Part shown: positions 24,974 through 34,237 of the stretch, piece after piece
Layout of the letters: each line of letters starts with the position of its first letter
Position numbering within the stretch: position 1 is the stretch's first letter
DNA from: Persicimonas caeni
Lineage (GTDB): Bacteria > Myxococcota_A > Bradymonadia > Bradymonadales > Bradymonadaceae
Direction: 5' to 3'
DNA length: 64,000 nucleotides
NCBI RefSeq assembly: GCF_006517175.1
Contig: NZ_CP041186.1
Coordinates: forward strand, 4,677,074 to 4,741,073
Program-made: the position numbers and the translations under genes
Notes under the pieces: model-generated
Told to the model about the DNA's origin: nothing
The model's database searches: none
The model's input: the letters and a program-made list of their open reading frames with translations, nothing else

Positions 24974-27190
24974 TCACTTACGGGCGATCTCGCGCAGGCG
25001 CTCGTCGAGGCGCGTGTAGCGTAGCTGCGAGCGGTTGTTGCGCACGGCGATGCCGACCGCTTTTTCGCTGCCGACGACGACGACGAGCTTCTTAGCGCGG
25101 GTGACCGCCGTGTACAAAAGGTTTCTCTGCAACATGACATAATGCTGGGTGAGCACCGGCAGGATCACCGCGGCGTACTCGCTGCCCTGGCTCTTGTGCA
25201 CGGTGATGGCGTAGGCGAGCACCAGCTCGTCGAGGTCGGTAAAGTCGTAGGTGACGCGGCGGCCGTCGAAGTTGACCCAGACGGTGTCGTCGTCGCGGTT
25301 GATGAGCGAGATCTGGCCGATGTCGCCGTTGAAGACCTCGAGCTCGTAGTTGTTGCGGATCTGCATGACCTTGTCGCCGACCTTCCACTTCTTCGAGCCG
25401 CGCTCGAGAGCGTCGGCGCCGGGGTTGAAGCGCGCCTGCAGCTTTCGGTTGAGCGCCGAGCAGCCCACGTCGCCTTTGTGCATGGGCGACAAGATCTGGA
25501 CCTCGTCGATGGGGTCGTAGCCGAAGGCGTTGGGCACGCGGTCGCTGACGAGCTCGATGATCTTTTCCTGCGCCTCCTGTGGGCTCTTCGCGGCGATGGT
25601 GTAGAAGTCGACGAGCTCGCCGGCCTTGCGCTGGGGCACCACGGGCATCTGGCCGGCGTTGATGCGGTGGGCGTTGGTGACGATCGCCGACTGCTCGGCC
25701 TGGCGAAAGACCTCGGTCAGGCGCACGACCTCGACGGTGTCGCTGTCGATGATGTCGCCGAGCACGTTGCCCGGCCCGACGCTCGGGAGCTGGTCGACGT
25801 CGCCGACCAACAACAGCGCGGTCGACTCGGGCAGGGCGCGTACGATCGCGTGGAGCAGATAGGTGTCGATCATCGACGCCTCGTCGACGATCAGCAGATC
25901 GACGTCGAGGGGGCGCTCCTCGTTGTACTTGAAGCCGCCTTCTTTGGGCGTGAACTCGAGCAGCCGGTGCACTGTGCTCGCGTCGCGGCCGGTCGCTTCG
26001 TTCATGCGCTTGGCGGCGCGGCCTGTCGGCGCGGCCAGCTTGACGTGACGGTCGAGCTGCTCGGCCAGCGTGACGACCGCCCGGATGATCGTCGTCTTGC
26101 CCGTGCCCGGCCCGCCGGTCACGACGACCGTCTTGTGCTCGAAAATCGCCAGCGCGGCCTGCTTTTGGGCACGCGCGAGCTCGACGCCCATGCTGCGCTC
26201 GATGTCGGCGAGCTTGTCGTCGAGGTCCGAGAAGGTCAGCCAGTGCTCGGCGCGCACGAGCTGGCCCAGGTGGCGCGCCGCGCCCAGCTCGGCGCGGTAG
26301 GCTGGGGCGCGAAACACCGCCGGCGGGCGTCCGTCGCCCAGAGGCTCGGTCACGATGCGCTCGTCCTGGGCGAGGTCGGCCACCGCCGCGCCGAGCATAT
26401 CGTCGGGCACGCCCAAGATCTCGACCGCGCGGTGCTTGAGCTCGCCGAGCGGCAGGTACATGTGGCCGTCGGAGTGGGCCTCGCGAAGGCAGTACAAGAG
26501 CCCCGCGCGAAGACGCGCCAGCGAGTCCTTCTCCAGGCCCGCCTCGAGCGCAATGGCGTCCGCAGTCTTGAAGCCGATGCCGTGGATATCCTCGGCGAGC
26601 TTGTAGGGATTCTCGCGCACGATCCGGATGGAGCGCTCGGCGTACTGCTTCCAGATCTTGACCGCAAAACCCGGCGAGACGCCGTGCGACTGCAAAAAAA
26701 CCATCACCGAGCGCACCTGGCGCTGCTCGGCCCACGCGCTCATGATGCGCTTCGCGCGCACCTTGCCGATGCCGTCGACCTCGGTGATCCGCTCCGGATT
26801 CTCGTCGAGCAGATCGAGCGTATCCTCGCCGAAGTGGTCGACGATGCGCTCGGCGAGCACCGGCCCAATCCCCTCGACGAACCCGCTCGAAAGATATTTC
26901 TCGATGCCCTCGCGAGTCGTCGGCGGCACCGGCCGGATCGCGTCGATGGCGAATTGGCGCCCGTAGCGCGCGTCGTTCTGCCATTGCCCGTTGACCTCGA
27001 CGGTCTCGCCGGGGCGCGAAGACATGATATTGCCCACGATGGTGACCTTGCGCCCGCTCGACATCTCGAGTTCGCACACCGCGAACTCGCCGTTGTCGCT
27101 CTCGAAGCGAATCTTGCTGAGCGTGCCCTTGATCATTTCTGATGCCTGCGTCTCGGAAGAGCGGGCAGCGATGTCGCGTGATCGAGTCAT
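24974..27190 (-). CDS. recD2: RecD2-type ATP-dependent DNA helicase (738 aa)
   Basis: Superfamily 1B helicase of the RecD2 group found in bacteria without or beside RecBCD. An N-terminal OB-like domain (about 20-90) and helix-hairpin-helix region (about 95-210, with G-I-G-P-V-L-A-E-R-I and G-I-G-K-V-R-A-K-R-I) precede the motor. Walker A is T-G-G-P-G-T-G-K-T-T, Walker B L-L-I-V-D-E-A-S-M-I-D, motif III G-D-V-D-Q-L-P-S-V-G, and the C-terminal UvrD-like motif A-I-T-V-H-K-S-Q-G-S-E. It unwinds DNA 5' to 3' and is linked to repair and recombination. Start uncertain: ATG at 27190, or the ATG at 27136 that begins the OB domain. Confidence 0.93.
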   Translation of the reverse strand: MTRSRDIAARSSETQASEMIKGTLSKIRFESDNGEFAVCELEMSSGRKVTIVGNIMSSRPGETVEVNGQWQNDARYGRQFAIDAIRPVPPTTREGIEKYLSSGFVEGIGPVLAERIVDHFGEDTLDLLDENPERITEVDGIGKVRAKRIMSAWAEQRQVRSVMVFLQSHGVSPGFAVKIWKQYAERSIRIVRENPYKLAEDIHGIGFKTADAIALEAGLEKDSLARLRAGLLYCLREAHSDGHMYLPLGELKHRAVEILGVPDDMLGAAVADLAQDERIVTEPLGDGRPPAVFRAPAYRAELGAARHLGQLVRAEHWLTFSDLDDKLADIERSMGVELARAQKQAALAIFEHKTVVVTGGPGTGKTTIIRAVVTLAEQLDRHVKLAAPTGRAAKRMNEATGRDASTVHRLLEFTPKEGGFKYNEERPLDVDLLIVDEASMIDTYLLHAIVRALPESTALLLVGDVDQLPSVGPGNVLGDIIDSDTVEVVRLTEVFRQAEQSAIVTNAHRINAGQMPVVPQRKAGELVDFYTIAAKSPQEAQEKIIELVSDRVPNAFGYDPIDEVQILSPMHKGDVGCSALNRKLQARFNPGADALERGSKKWKVGDKVMQIRNNYELEVFNGDIGQISLINRDDDTVWVNFDGRRVTYDFTDLDELVLAYAITVHKSQGSEYAAVILPVLTQHYVMLQRNLLYTAVTRAKKLVVVVGSEKAVGIAVRNNRSQLRYTRLDERLREIARK

Positions 27191-27242
27191 AGCCCCGATG
27201 GTAATTGCCGGGCGGTTGGCGAGCAACCGACGGTTGGGCTAG

Positions 27243-27415
27243 CCCGCGACCGCGCCCCCGCCCGCGACCGCGCCCCCGTAGTTCAACCTGAAAGGCGTGC
27301 AGAACTGCGACTCCGCTGCGGATGCACGACTAAGGACGATTGGGACCAACAGCCAAATCGACCTCATTGCAGTGAAACGACGGGGCGGGGGCGCGGTCGC
27401 GGGCGTGGGCGCGGG
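27243..27415. repeat. GC-rich palindromic element, copy A
   Basis: About 170 bp with terminal inverted repeats built from CCCGCGACCGCGCCCC and its complement, and an inner pair (CCGTAGTTCAACCTG / TTGCAGTGAAACGACGG). The core contains GATGCACGA and ATTGGGACCAACAG. Copy B at 28045-28204 is a direct repeat; the two flank the four-helix-bundle gene. Confidence 0.85.
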
Positions 27416-27457
27416 TACAGGACAACGGGACGTGGTCGCAGCTGTGCTCCACCCGGA

Positions 27458-27814
27458 TTATTGTTGGGCGACTCGATTGAGAATCATGCTATTCAACATC
27501 GACACAACTCGCTTGAGCAACCATTTACCCTGTTCGTGGTCATGATCGCTGATCAGTCGTCGCACCTGCAGCGCGTCGTAGACGGCCGCAGATTCGAACG
27601 CCGACCCGCGGGCAATCGTGTAGAAGTTGGCCTTGTCGGCAGGCAACCGCTTTCCGGCGCCTTCCGCAATGTTCAGCATGATCGAGGTCGATGCTCGGTC
27701 GAGCTGATCCTTCAGCTTACTGTGCCCTCGCGGGATTGCTTCCAAGGTTCCGGATGTCAGTGCAAAGAACTCCAGGGCAACACCGTAAACTTCGAGCTTC
27801 TCGTGACCTAACAT
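27458..27814 (-). CDS. Four-helix-bundle protein, S23/23S rRNA IVP family (118 aa)
   Basis: Compact helical protein beginning M-L-G-H-E-K-L-E-V-Y with the family landmarks A-S-T-S-I-M-L-N-I-A-E-G-A-G and A-R-G-S-A-F-E-S-A-A-V-Y-D. The family was first seen inside intervening sequences of 23S rRNA genes and includes the Avd accessory proteins of diversity-generating retroelements; stand-alone members like this one have no settled function. The ATG at 27814 has GGAGG seven bases upstream. No reverse transcriptase or rRNA is nearby. It is flanked by two direct copies of a 170-bp palindromic element, a hint that gene plus elements may have moved together. Confidence 0.88.
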   Translation of the reverse strand: MLGHEKLEVYGVALEFFALTSGTLEAIPRGHSKLKDQLDRASTSIMLNIAEGAGKRLPADKANFYTIARGSAFESAAVYDALQVRRLISDHDHEQGKWLLKRVVSMLNSMILNRVAQQ

Positions 27815-28044
27815 TTTATAGCCTCCAGTACGTTGAGTAGTAGGTGGATATCGTCTCCCCCTCGTATTGGTTTTCGGCAAAATCGCAGATTTGTTGCGTG
27901 ATCTGGCTGATATTTTTTTCAGCGAGCGTCGCCGGTGGTTTGAATTGTCTCGTGTTTTCAGTTTCTTACGGTGCTCTTCTTCGGCGGTGCGTTCCATCCG
28001 GATCTCTGTTTGCCATCCACAAGCGTTGTCAGAGCCGGCAACAT

Positions 28045-28204
28045 CCCGCGACCGCGCCCTCGCCCGCGACCGCGCCCCGTAGTTCAACCTGCAGGGCGTG
28101 CAGAACTACGACTCCGCTCCGGATGCACGAATTGGGTCGATTGGGACCAACAGGCAAACCGACCTCATTGCAGTGAAACGACGGGGCGGGGGCGCGGCCG
28201 CGGG
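28045..28204. repeat. GC-rich palindromic element, copy B
   Basis: Second copy of the element at 27243-27415, same orientation, with the same terminal inverted repeats and core words (GATTGGGACCAACAG, CGACCTCATTGCAGTGAAAC). The rest of the 27815-28391 gap shows no ORF I would support; a plausible NUDIX leader occupies its last 180 bases. Confidence 0.85.
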
Positions 28205-28391
28205 TGCTGGGCTCCGCAGGGGCCAAGGCCCCGCTCCGCCAACGGCACGGCTCTCCCCCCGATCCCAAACCATTCGGGAATCCCGCGGACGATAATCCCG
28301 TTGTATCTTTGGATAGAATTTCCCAAGCTTCCGCCTGTACCTATACTCAGGCGAGAATAAATAGAGAACGGCAAGGCAGCGAGGATCACCG

Positions 28392-28817
28392 ATGGCGTCT
28401 GCATGGGCGTTGATAGAGGATGACGGGCAGCTTCTGTTCGTAAGGCGGGCTCTCGATTTGGGCCGCGGCGGGCAGTGGTGCCCGCCGGGTGGCACCATCT
28501 GGAAAGATGAGTGGCCGGAGGTGGCCTGCGTGCGCGAGGCTTTCGAGGAGACCGGGCTTCGGGTGACGGTCAAGCGACCGATCGCCAAGTTCGAGTCGGC
28601 CTGGTACTTTTTGTGCTCGCTGAACAACGGGCGCGGGGACATGAAGCTCAGGCCGCGCGAGTGCATCGACGCGCGCTGGGTCATGCCGCGCGAGTTGCTC
28701 GGCCTGGGCACGGTCATGGACCTGCGCCGGATCATCCCGCTTTTGGAGTTGTCGGGGTTTCGCGCCCCGTCGATGCCGCGCGGGTTGGAGCCGGCGGTGC
28801 CCGAAAAGCTATTCTGA
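28392..28817 (+). CDS. NUDIX hydrolase (141 aa)
   Basis: Complete Nudix box G-x5-E-x7-R-E-A-F-E-E-T-G-L starting at G34 (G-T-I-W-K-D-E ... R-E-A-F-E-E-T-G-L), so the metal-binding Glu residues are intact. The family hydrolyses nucleoside diphosphates linked to another moiety; substrate is not evident, though the preceding W-C-P-P-G-G is common in sanitising enzymes. ATG at 28392 follows GCGAGG. The C-terminus overlaps the stop of the convergent glycosyltransferase gene by nine bases. Confidence 0.92.
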   Translation: MASAWALIEDDGQLLFVRRALDLGRGGQWCPPGGTIWKDEWPEVACVREAFEETGLRVTVKRPIAKFESAWYFLCSLNNGRGDMKLRPRECIDARWVMPRELLGLGTVMDLRRIIPLLELSGFRAPSMPRGLEPAVPEKLF

Positions 28818-30821
28818 GGGAGCTTCGGGCGGCGCACAGATGCCGCCAACTCCGTCGACGTAGAGCCCGGCTTGACCGTGGATACCAGTGAGCACGCTTC
28901 CGGGCGGACATCGTAGCCGAAAGCTTGTTTCGCCCGTCGATTTAGAGGGGCGATTCGCAGTTGGGCTGCATGTCGGCTCGAGATGCTCGATCAGCCCTTC
29001 GGCGTGACCCTCGAGGCCGACGGCGAGTTCTCCTTCGGGGCATCGAAGCTCGTCGGGGCCGTCGGCTGAGCGGTGCTTCCCCTTCCAAGGTCCCACCGTG
29101 CCTTGTTGACGCGGTTGTTGCTGGCGCTGTTGGTCGCCAACCGGCGCGCACGATGCTTGAAGCGCACCCACGACCTCACCGTCCCTGGCGCGGTGGATAT
29201 TCAGGCCGGCGATCGCCTGGCCTTCTGGACACTCCCATACAAATGCCGAGCCTCCCTTGCCTCCCACGGCGCGAAGGTAAATCACGTCGCTATCTTGCTC
29301 GACCTTCCATAGCGAGTAGTGCTTCCCCCGCTCGACCTCGACGAGCTGGCTTTGCAGCGTCTTGTCGCGGCGCATCATTTTCGTGGCGCGACGTCGGTCG
29401 TCTTTGGTCCACAGGACGTAGGGCGCCTCTTCGTCGGTGCACGCGATGAAGCCTGGCACCGCTTCGCCATCATAAAACCAGCCGCGGTGCCGGGCGTTGA
29501 AGAAGAGCGCCGGATGGCGCGAGGTGCTGACGAACTTCTCGCCCGGGGCGAGGTTTTTGCGCACCAGTCGGCTCGCCTCCTGGATGTCGGCGGGGACGTC
29601 GTCGTTGAAGTAGCCGTTCTCCCAGCCGCGGGTCGGTCCGAGCAGAATGTGGTAGCTGGTGACCGCATAGACGACCAGCGCGACAGCCGTGGCAGCGCGA
29701 CCGGCATGGCCCGCGCGCCACAGGATTCGTGCGCCGACCCCGATGAGGATCGAGGCGGGCACCACGATCGGCAATTGGTAGTAGATATGCGTCTCGTTTC
29801 CTCGAAGTGTCGCACACACAAACAAGATGAACGCGATGGCCCACACCGCCGCGAAGCGGACGACCTCGCGCCCTCGAGCGCGGGTCGCGCCGACGACGGC
29901 GAGCATCAGACCGCTCCAGGTCAGGATGTCGAAGACGAGGCGCTCGGAGAGCTTTCGCCAGGTGGCTGGATCGCTAAAGATCTGCCAGTCGGTGAACTTG
30001 CTACCCGAGCGGTTCCCCCAGATGCCGAAGGTCCACGGAAAGTCGTGGGCGTAGAGCGACCAGGCGGCGACCGGCACGAGGATCGCCACTCCCCAGAGCC
30101 AGTATTGGGGCGTGCGCAGCGCTCCGACGAGTCCTTTGCGGCTGATGAAGAGATACAGCGCCGGAAATACCAGGAAGCCGTTGGACAGCTTGAGCAACAG
30201 CACGAGGGTGGCAAAGACCCCGCTGAGCACCGCGTCGGCGAGCCGATCGTCTTCGAGCCAGACCAACAGGTGGTACAGAAAGGCGATCCCGAAGAACAGC
30301 GACGGGCCGTCGGGCTGGATGGTTCGGGTAAAGTAGATCGACAGCGGCAGCAGACAGAGGGCGGCCACCGCCAGCAAGGCCTCGGATTCCTCGCCGCCCA
30401 GGCGAAGCACCATCAGGTACAGGTACAAGCAGGTCAGCGCGAAGAAGAGGAGCGAGATGGCGCGCAGGTACCACGCGGGCGGAAAGTCGACGCCCAGGGC
30501 GGCCAGAGGCAACGCGGCGAGCCAGCCGACGACCGGAAGCTCGGCCTCGACGAGACCAAAGGGCTCTCCTTGGAGCTCGCACGGGTAGCGATCGACGGTC
30601 GGGTGGAACGGGTTGAGCGTCTCGTCGAGGTAGCCGTGGGTGAACGCGGCGGTGTCGGCCTGACGCCAAGCGTGAAAGTCGGTGATGCCCGGCTCGGTGA
30701 GCTGGTAGCAGCGGATACCGACGCCCATCAGCACAATGGCCAAGAGTAGCCACCACGATCGGTGGGTGAAAGGTCGACGCGACTGCAGAGACGGACGATC
30801 TCGCTGCGGTGAATTCGTCAT
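28809..30821 (-). CDS. GT39/ArnT-like membrane protein with Cys-bracketed C-terminal repeats (670 aa)
   Basis: About eleven transmembrane helices after a short cytoplasmic tail; the first external loop has D-F-H-A-W-R-Q-A-D-T-A, the Asp/Glu-containing loop of polyprenol-phosphate-sugar-dependent transferases, and T-I-Q-P-D-G-P-S later. This suggests a glycosyltransferase acting on the periplasmic face. The last 170 residues hold three repeats of the form C-P-x-G-x4-G-(I/L) ... V-(D/E)-x-(I/V/L) ... C, for example C-P-E-G-Q-A-I-A-G-L and C-P-P-G-S-V-L-T-G-I-H-G. The same repeat ends the neighbouring 811-aa membrane protein, so the two genes probably share a partner or ligand. Confidence 0.75.
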   Translation of the reverse strand: MTNSPQRDRPSLQSRRPFTHRSWWLLLAIVLMGVGIRCYQLTEPGITDFHAWRQADTAAFTHGYLDETLNPFHPTVDRYPCELQGEPFGLVEAELPVVGWLAALPLAALGVDFPPAWYLRAISLLFFALTCLYLYLMVLRLGGEESEALLAVAALCLLPLSIYFTRTIQPDGPSLFFGIAFLYHLLVWLEDDRLADAVLSGVFATLVLLLKLSNGFLVFPALYLFISRKGLVGALRTPQYWLWGVAILVPVAAWSLYAHDFPWTFGIWGNRSGSKFTDWQIFSDPATWRKLSERLVFDILTWSGLMLAVVGATRARGREVVRFAAVWAIAFILFVCATLRGNETHIYYQLPIVVPASILIGVGARILWRAGHAGRAATAVALVVYAVTSYHILLGPTRGWENGYFNDDVPADIQEASRLVRKNLAPGEKFVSTSRHPALFFNARHRGWFYDGEAVPGFIACTDEEAPYVLWTKDDRRRATKMMRRDKTLQSQLVEVERGKHYSLWKVEQDSDVIYLRAVGGKGGSAFVWECPEGQAIAGLNIHRARDGEVVGALQASCAPVGDQQRQQQPRQQGTVGPWKGKHRSADGPDELRCPEGELAVGLEGHAEGLIEHLEPTCSPTANRPSKSTGETSFRLRCPPGSVLTGIHGQAGLYVDGVGGICAPPEAPSE

Positions 30822-30948
30822 GGTGGCGTGACAGTCCCCCTGGCTGGTTGAGGCTCAAACTATTTAGGTGAGACAGAAGCTAGTTGGGTGAGACTAAAGC
30901 AGGCGAGGTGACGTTGCCGAACTTCGTCTCGCATTTCAAATGCTCGAT

Positions 30949-33384
30949 CTATCTATCGTGATCTTTTTTGGGGGCTTTCTTTTTCGAAGGGTTTTTCTCT
31001 TTAGTGCTCTTTTTCTCGGTGGCTTTCTTGTCGGCGCTTTCGTCGAGTCGATCGAGCTCCACGCACTCGATGCCGATAGCGTCGAGCTTGTCGCCGTTTC
31101 TGCCGGTGATCCCTTGGATGACGCTTCCCTCGGGGCAGCGAAGCTCGAACGCCTTACCTTGGTCGTCAGCGGCCTTGCCTTGGTCGTCAGCGGCCTTGTC
31201 TTGGTCGTCAGCGGCCTTGCCTTGGTCGTCAGCGGCCTTGCCTTGGTCGTCAGCGGCCTTGCCTTGGTCGTCAGCGGCCTTGCCTTGGTCGTCACCGACC
31301 GCGGAGGTTCGACTGACGTCGCGTACCTTCCAGTCCGCGTCTTTGGCGCGCTTGCGAGACGCATGGGCGCAGATCAAGCCGAGCTTCTCGACGAGCGTGT
31401 CTGCCCTTCCGTAGACGCCCGCCGCAAATTTGCCCGAGTCGCATTGCAGGTGCTCGCGCCCGGACTCTTTGCCCGGCGTTGCTAGTCGGGGGCCGGCGGT
31501 GCCACCGGTGGTCAGGCGGGCGCTCGTTCGGTTGACCCGCGCCTTGCGGCAGTGCGGGCGAAGCTCGCCGATGTGCTCTTTGTCCTCTCCGTGGCGGATT
31601 TCGAGCTTCGAGAGTGCCTGGCCTTCCGGGCAGAACCACTCGAAGGGAAAGCCGCCGTAGCCGCCGGCCATGGCCGAGTGCGTCGTGGGCCGGTCGAAGT
31701 CGTGGACTCGGTACAGGTGCCAGGTCTGGATCTGCTCGTCCTGTTTCTGCTCGTCCTGTTTCTGCTCGTCCTGTTTCTGCTCGCCCCCGGCTGTGGCGGT
31801 GTCGACGAGTGAGACGAGGCCGTCGTGCGGGATGCGCTTCTCTTCGTCGGTGATGATGAAGTCCCATGCCTGCAGCCGCGCGACGTCGTCGAAGCCGGTG
31901 TGGTGCAGGTCGGCGTAGTTTTCGCCGGGGCGAAACTTGATGGGGTTGAAGCCGGTGGCCGGAAAATGAAACCCGCCAAAGCTCTGGGTGCGCATCTGGA
32001 CCAGGCCCGGGCAGTTGTGGTTCAGGGCGCTGCCGTGAAAGCGCGTCTCGTTGTAGCCGCGAATCTGGGCGCACTCGACGCGCGATTGGGGCGGGATATG
32101 CTCGGTGAGCTCGAGGATGGGCCCAAACTCGTCCCGCGCAAATTGCTCGACGTTTTGAGCGATAAACGGACCAAACCAAAACGGCATCGCCACGGCGACG
32201 ACTCCGGCGAGGCCCGCCAGCCAACTGTGGTGCGGCAGCCGGGGCAGCAGGGCGGCGCACATGACGAATAGCGGCACCACGCGCGTGTCGATGTTGGTCT
32301 GGTGGATGTGTGAGGGAAAGATCGCGATGGCGATGCCCAGACAAACCACCACCAGGAGCAGCGTGTGTCGCTTTCCTTCTTCATACACGCGAAGCAGCGC
32401 CTGACGCAGCTTCTCGAGCACTCCCCGTGCGTTTTGGGGCGCTTCGAACGACGGGACATCGACGCCTCGAGACACGCCCATCCACACCAGCCAAACGCCG
32501 AACAGGATGGCGAGAACCTCCACCTCGACCTCGGTCGAGGTGGCGTTGATGGCGTGGTCAACGAACCCCTGGACTTTGCCCATCGGTGTGTTCCAGCGCG
32601 CGTGGCGCGCCAGCATCTCGCCGATACCTCCCGAGGGCATGCCGCTGGCGTTCTGCATCGTGGCGTTCCAGTACACCCAAAGGGCGACGGCGGGCACGAA
32701 GGCGAGCAGGTGCACGGCGTCGCGAGGGCGAGCCAGCGAGAAGAAGAGCACGAACGCAGCCGCACCGATGGTAAACACGCAGCCCAAGCCATGGGCGAAG
32801 AAGCTCGCCAGGCAAATCGCCCCCAGCGCCACGCTCCACCGCCAGTCGCTGGTCTGGCCGGCTTTGCGCGCGGCGGCGAGCGCGGCGAAGAAGAACGGGA
32901 TGACGGCGACGTAGTTGATCATCCCCCAATGCAGGCCGGTGTGCCACAAAAACGGCACGCACAGAAAGACGAGCCAGCGCGATCGGTCGAACACGCGCGC
33001 CATCCACACCAGCGCGCCGACGGTGGCGGCCATCATCAAGCTGGTGAACAGTCGCAACGAGGCCAGCGGCTCGAGCAGCGGGTAGAGGAGGCTGGCAAAC
33101 CGAGACGGCAGCGTGTTGGGCACCAGGCCGTCGTTGAGCACGAACATCTCGCGGTACAGCGCGACCTCGTCGTAGCGCGCCCACACGTCGGCCATCGCCG
33201 CGTGGCCGCCAAAGTCGGTCAGCGGGGGCATCGGGCCCAGCCAGAGCGGATAGATCACCGCCAGGGTCGCTCCTGCGAGAAGCCCCCAGAATAAAGAGTC
33301 GCTCGCCCACCGCTTCGCTCGACCGGGTTGGTCGAGATGGAGCCGGTCGCGGACGCGGTCGAGAAGATGTTTGAAGCTGGCCAT
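30949..33384 (-). CDS. Multi-pass membrane protein with Cys-bracketed C-terminal repeats (811 aa)
   Basis: About a dozen transmembrane helices (residues 30-430), an external domain, then the three-fold C-x-(E/S)-G-x5-G ... C repeats also found at the end of the 670-aa neighbour. Two low-complexity tracts lie between: E-Q-K-Q-D repeated three times (15-bp DNA units near 31735-31785) and A-A-D-D-Q-G-K repeated seven times (21-bp units, 31150-31300); both could change length by slippage. The topology resembles integral-membrane glycosyltransferase or YfhO-like proteins, but no catalytic motif is certain. The ATG at 33384 is chosen because the frame upstream to 33522 looks non-coding. It lies 127 bases upstream of the 670-aa gene. 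Confidence 0.7.
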   Translation of the reverse strand: MASFKHLLDRVRDRLHLDQPGRAKRWASDSLFWGLLAGATLAVIYPLWLGPMPPLTDFGGHAAMADVWARYDEVALYREMFVLNDGLVPNTLPSRFASLLYPLLEPLASLRLFTSLMMAATVGALVWMARVFDRSRWLVFLCVPFLWHTGLHWGMINYVAVIPFFFAALAAARKAGQTSDWRWSVALGAICLASFFAHGLGCVFTIGAAAFVLFFSLARPRDAVHLLAFVPAVALWVYWNATMQNASGMPSGGIGEMLARHARWNTPMGKVQGFVDHAINATSTEVEVEVLAILFGVWLVWMGVSRGVDVPSFEAPQNARGVLEKLRQALLRVYEEGKRHTLLLVVVCLGIAIAIFPSHIHQTNIDTRVVPLFVMCAALLPRLPHHSWLAGLAGVVAVAMPFWFGPFIAQNVEQFARDEFGPILELTEHIPPQSRVECAQIRGYNETRFHGSALNHNCPGLVQMRTQSFGGFHFPATGFNPIKFRPGENYADLHHTGFDDVARLQAWDFIITDEEKRIPHDGLVSLVDTATAGGEQKQDEQKQDEQKQDEQIQTWHLYRVHDFDRPTTHSAMAGGYGGFPFEWFCPEGQALSKLEIRHGEDKEHIGELRPHCRKARVNRTSARLTTGGTAGPRLATPGKESGREHLQCDSGKFAAGVYGRADTLVEKLGLICAHASRKRAKDADWKVRDVSRTSAVGDDQGKAADDQGKAADDQGKAADDQGKAADDQDKAADDQGKAADDQGKAFELRCPEGSVIQGITGRNGDKLDAIGIECVELDRLDESADKKATEKKSTKEKNPSKKKAPKKDHDR

Positions 33385-33541
33385 GCAGTACAGTCGAGAG
33401 ACACTGGGTTGATCGGCGCGGATCTCATCGCAAACCCTGTCACGATGCAAGTCGCGAATATTCGACAGCCCCCGACACGTTTCTACTATTGTGGTAAGAG
33501 TCCGTCTGGCAATTGCCCGCAAATCGAGCTGTGAGAAAGGT

Positions 33542-34237
33542 ATGCAATATCAAGTTGCCTGGCCCCCGTTCACCAAGAATATCAAGATCTCGATCTTCGG
33601 CCTGGTCGCGCTCTTCTTGGTCACCGTCTTCGTCCCCGCGTTCAATGACGTGGCGAGGCAGTACCTGTGGACCTCGAAGGTGCACGTATTCGACTGGGGC
33701 TACGTGTGGACGATCATCACCTACGCCTTTTTCCACGCCGACTTCAATCACATCTTGTTCAACTCGTTCGCCCTGTGGATGTTCGGCGGCTACCTCGACG
33801 AGATGTGGAGCACCAAGAAGTTCTGGACGGTCAGCCTGCTGAGCGCGCTGGGCGGCGGTATCGCCGTGGTGCTCAGCCAACTCGTCTTCGGCACCGTGGC
33901 GCCCACCCTGGGCTACTCGGGGGCGGTCATGGGACTGGTGGCCGCGTATTGCTGGTACAACTGGGACCGCAGCCTCAACTTCTTCTTCCTGCCGATGACC
34001 GGCAAGACCTTACTGCTGTTCTTCGTGGTCCTGGACATCTTCTTTGTGGTCTTTGCCCGCGAGCCGATCAGCATCGCCGGCCACCTGGGCGGCATGGTCA
34101 CCGGCTTGCTGCTGGCGACCGATTATTGGCGCCCGCGACGCATCAAGCAGTGGTGGCGTCGGCGCTCGATGAAGAAGAAATTCCGCGAAGCGACGAGGGA
34201 GGTCGACCGCAAAAGGAACGGTAAATGGGTTAACTAG
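33542..34237 (+). CDS. Rhomboid-family intramembrane serine protease (231 aa)
   Basis: Six transmembrane helices with the rhomboid signatures: H-A-D-F-N-H-I-L-F-N in TM2, the catalytic Ser in L-G-Y-S-G-A-V-M-G (GxSG) and the catalytic His in A-G-H-L-G-G-M. It cleaves transmembrane helices of substrate proteins within the membrane. A basic cytoplasmic tail of about 35 residues follows the last helix. The ATG at 33542 gives family length; the frame upstream to 33491 is not hydrophobic and overlaps no signal. Divergent from the 811-aa membrane gene. Confidence 0.9.
   Translation: MQYQVAWPPFTKNIKISIFGLVALFLVTVFVPAFNDVARQYLWTSKVHVFDWGYVWTIITYAFFHADFNHILFNSFALWMFGGYLDEMWSTKKFWTVSLLSALGGGIAVVLSQLVFGTVAPTLGYSGAVMGLVAAYCWYNWDRSLNFFFLPMTGKTLLLFFVVLDIFFVVFAREPISIAGHLGGMVTGLLLATDYWRPRRIKQWWRRRSMKKKFREATREVDRKRNGKWVN

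Noticed and set aside
25142-27142. 666-aa plus-strand frame opposite recD2
   Set aside because: Antisense shadow of a gene with all helicase motifs.
27458-28087. Diversity-generating retroelement (Avd + reverse transcriptase)
   Set aside because: Only the four-helix protein is present; there is no reverse transcriptase, template or variable repeat.
31145-31300. CRISPR-like 21-bp repeats
   Set aside because: They are coding heptapeptide repeats in frame within a membrane-protein gene.
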